NCBI GenBank assembly: GCA_903834925.1
Contig: CAILLA010000215.1
Location: forward strand, 32,430-96,429
Direction: 5' to 3'
Source of the DNA: an uncultured Schlesneria sp.
Lineage (GTDB): Bacteria > Planctomycetota > Planctomycetia > Planctomycetales > Planctomycetaceae
Length of the DNA: 64,000 nt
The notes under the pieces are model-generated. The model made no database searches and was not told where the DNA came from. It saw only the letters and a program-made list of their open reading frames with translations. This document shows positions 63,754 through 64,000 of this stretch, one piece after another (within the stretch, counting starts at the first letter, position 1; each line of letters starts with the position of its first letter). The translations under genes were made by a program, and so were the position numbers.

Positions 63754-64000
63754 ATGCCATTCCGACCCGCCTCAATTTTCCCGGCGGACAACGTTCAGCA
63801 GAGCGCTACTTTTACCCGAAGTTTGTCCGTAATAACGGACACTGTATGCTTGAAGTCTTGTAAAAGTTTAGTTAACCCCGGGCGGATGGCGGCTGAAGTT
63901 TTGGCTTTCAAGTTAAAGTATTGCCAGTCGCGATTGATATGGGTTGAGTTTGTGATTCATGAGCTGGCGATCAGACACGAAAGTGGCCGACGGAAATGTC
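63754..64000. other. Window end, no complete gene
   Basis: The final 247 bp hold no complete gene. An ATG at 63959 opens a plus-strand frame to the window edge (MSWRSDTKVADGNV) without a clear ribosome site, so no call is made. A TAAC-rich stretch lies near 63872. Confidence 0.4.

Noticed and set aside
63959..64000. Start of a gene at the window end
   Set aside because: Only 14 codons are visible and there is no convincing ribosome binding site.

Overview
The window reads as a chromosomal segment of a planctomycete (phylum Planctomycetota, Planctomycetaceae-like). The evidence is a secreted DUF1549/DUF1553 cytochrome-c-like protein paired with a Tat-exported DUF1501 protein, a DUF1559 prepilin-like protein, a leucine-rich-repeat protein, PQQ-type beta-propeller and neutral-ceramidase-like proteins, several ExbB/ExbD sets, and many secreted proteins. 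No rRNA, tRNA, CRISPR array, prophage or transposase gene was recognised. About 45 protein genes cover most of the window. Starts were often moved downstream of the longest frame to fit a ribosome binding site or a signal peptide.

Layout. 1-8 kb: small enzymes and secreted proteins (HIT, DUF3500, DJ-1/PfpI, DUF58, S41 protease, ceramidase-like, esterase). 8-8.4 kb: nested repeat elements. 8.5-20 kb: the DUF1549/DUF1501 pair, a PQQ propeller overlapping a bestrophin, RecQ and a cytochrome P450. 20-23 kb: a secreted protein with an internal duplication, a STAS protein and an IscA-type protein. 23-32.5 kb: an energy-transduction locus with two ExbB/ExbD/ExbD sets on the plus strand flanking a minus-strand pair, an MMPL/RND transporter and a von Willebrand A protein whose single membrane segment carries a TonB-like SxxxH motif. 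32.7-40.6 kb: potassium channel, porin, a CheB-CheR-PAS-histidine-kinase fusion and an M48 peptidase. 40.7-46.2 kb: LRR protein, secreted coiled-coil protein, DUF1559 and a membrane-anchored protein. 46.4-48 kb: a three-gene YqjD/YqjE-like membrane cassette. 48.8-53.3 kb: a histidine kinase between a sigma-54 activator and a LuxR-type response regulator. 53.3-62 kb: an RND heavy-metal-type efflux system (adaptor, permease, beta-barrel protein, TolC). 62.5-63.6 kb: a RodA/FtsW protein.

The most unusual DNA structure is intergenic. One family of about 100 bp paired hairpins (six copies, one of them half) has GTCTTC/GAAGAC loops and outer stems that change in a compensated way between copies. 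A second family of 117 bp has terminal inverted repeats. One 117 bp element has inserted into a third inverted-repeat element with a 5 bp target duplication, and the second copy of the third element supplies the empty-site sequence. The most interesting gene group is the 23-32.5 kb locus, which may be an ExbBD-driven machine with a VWA-domain protein in the place of TonB/TolA.
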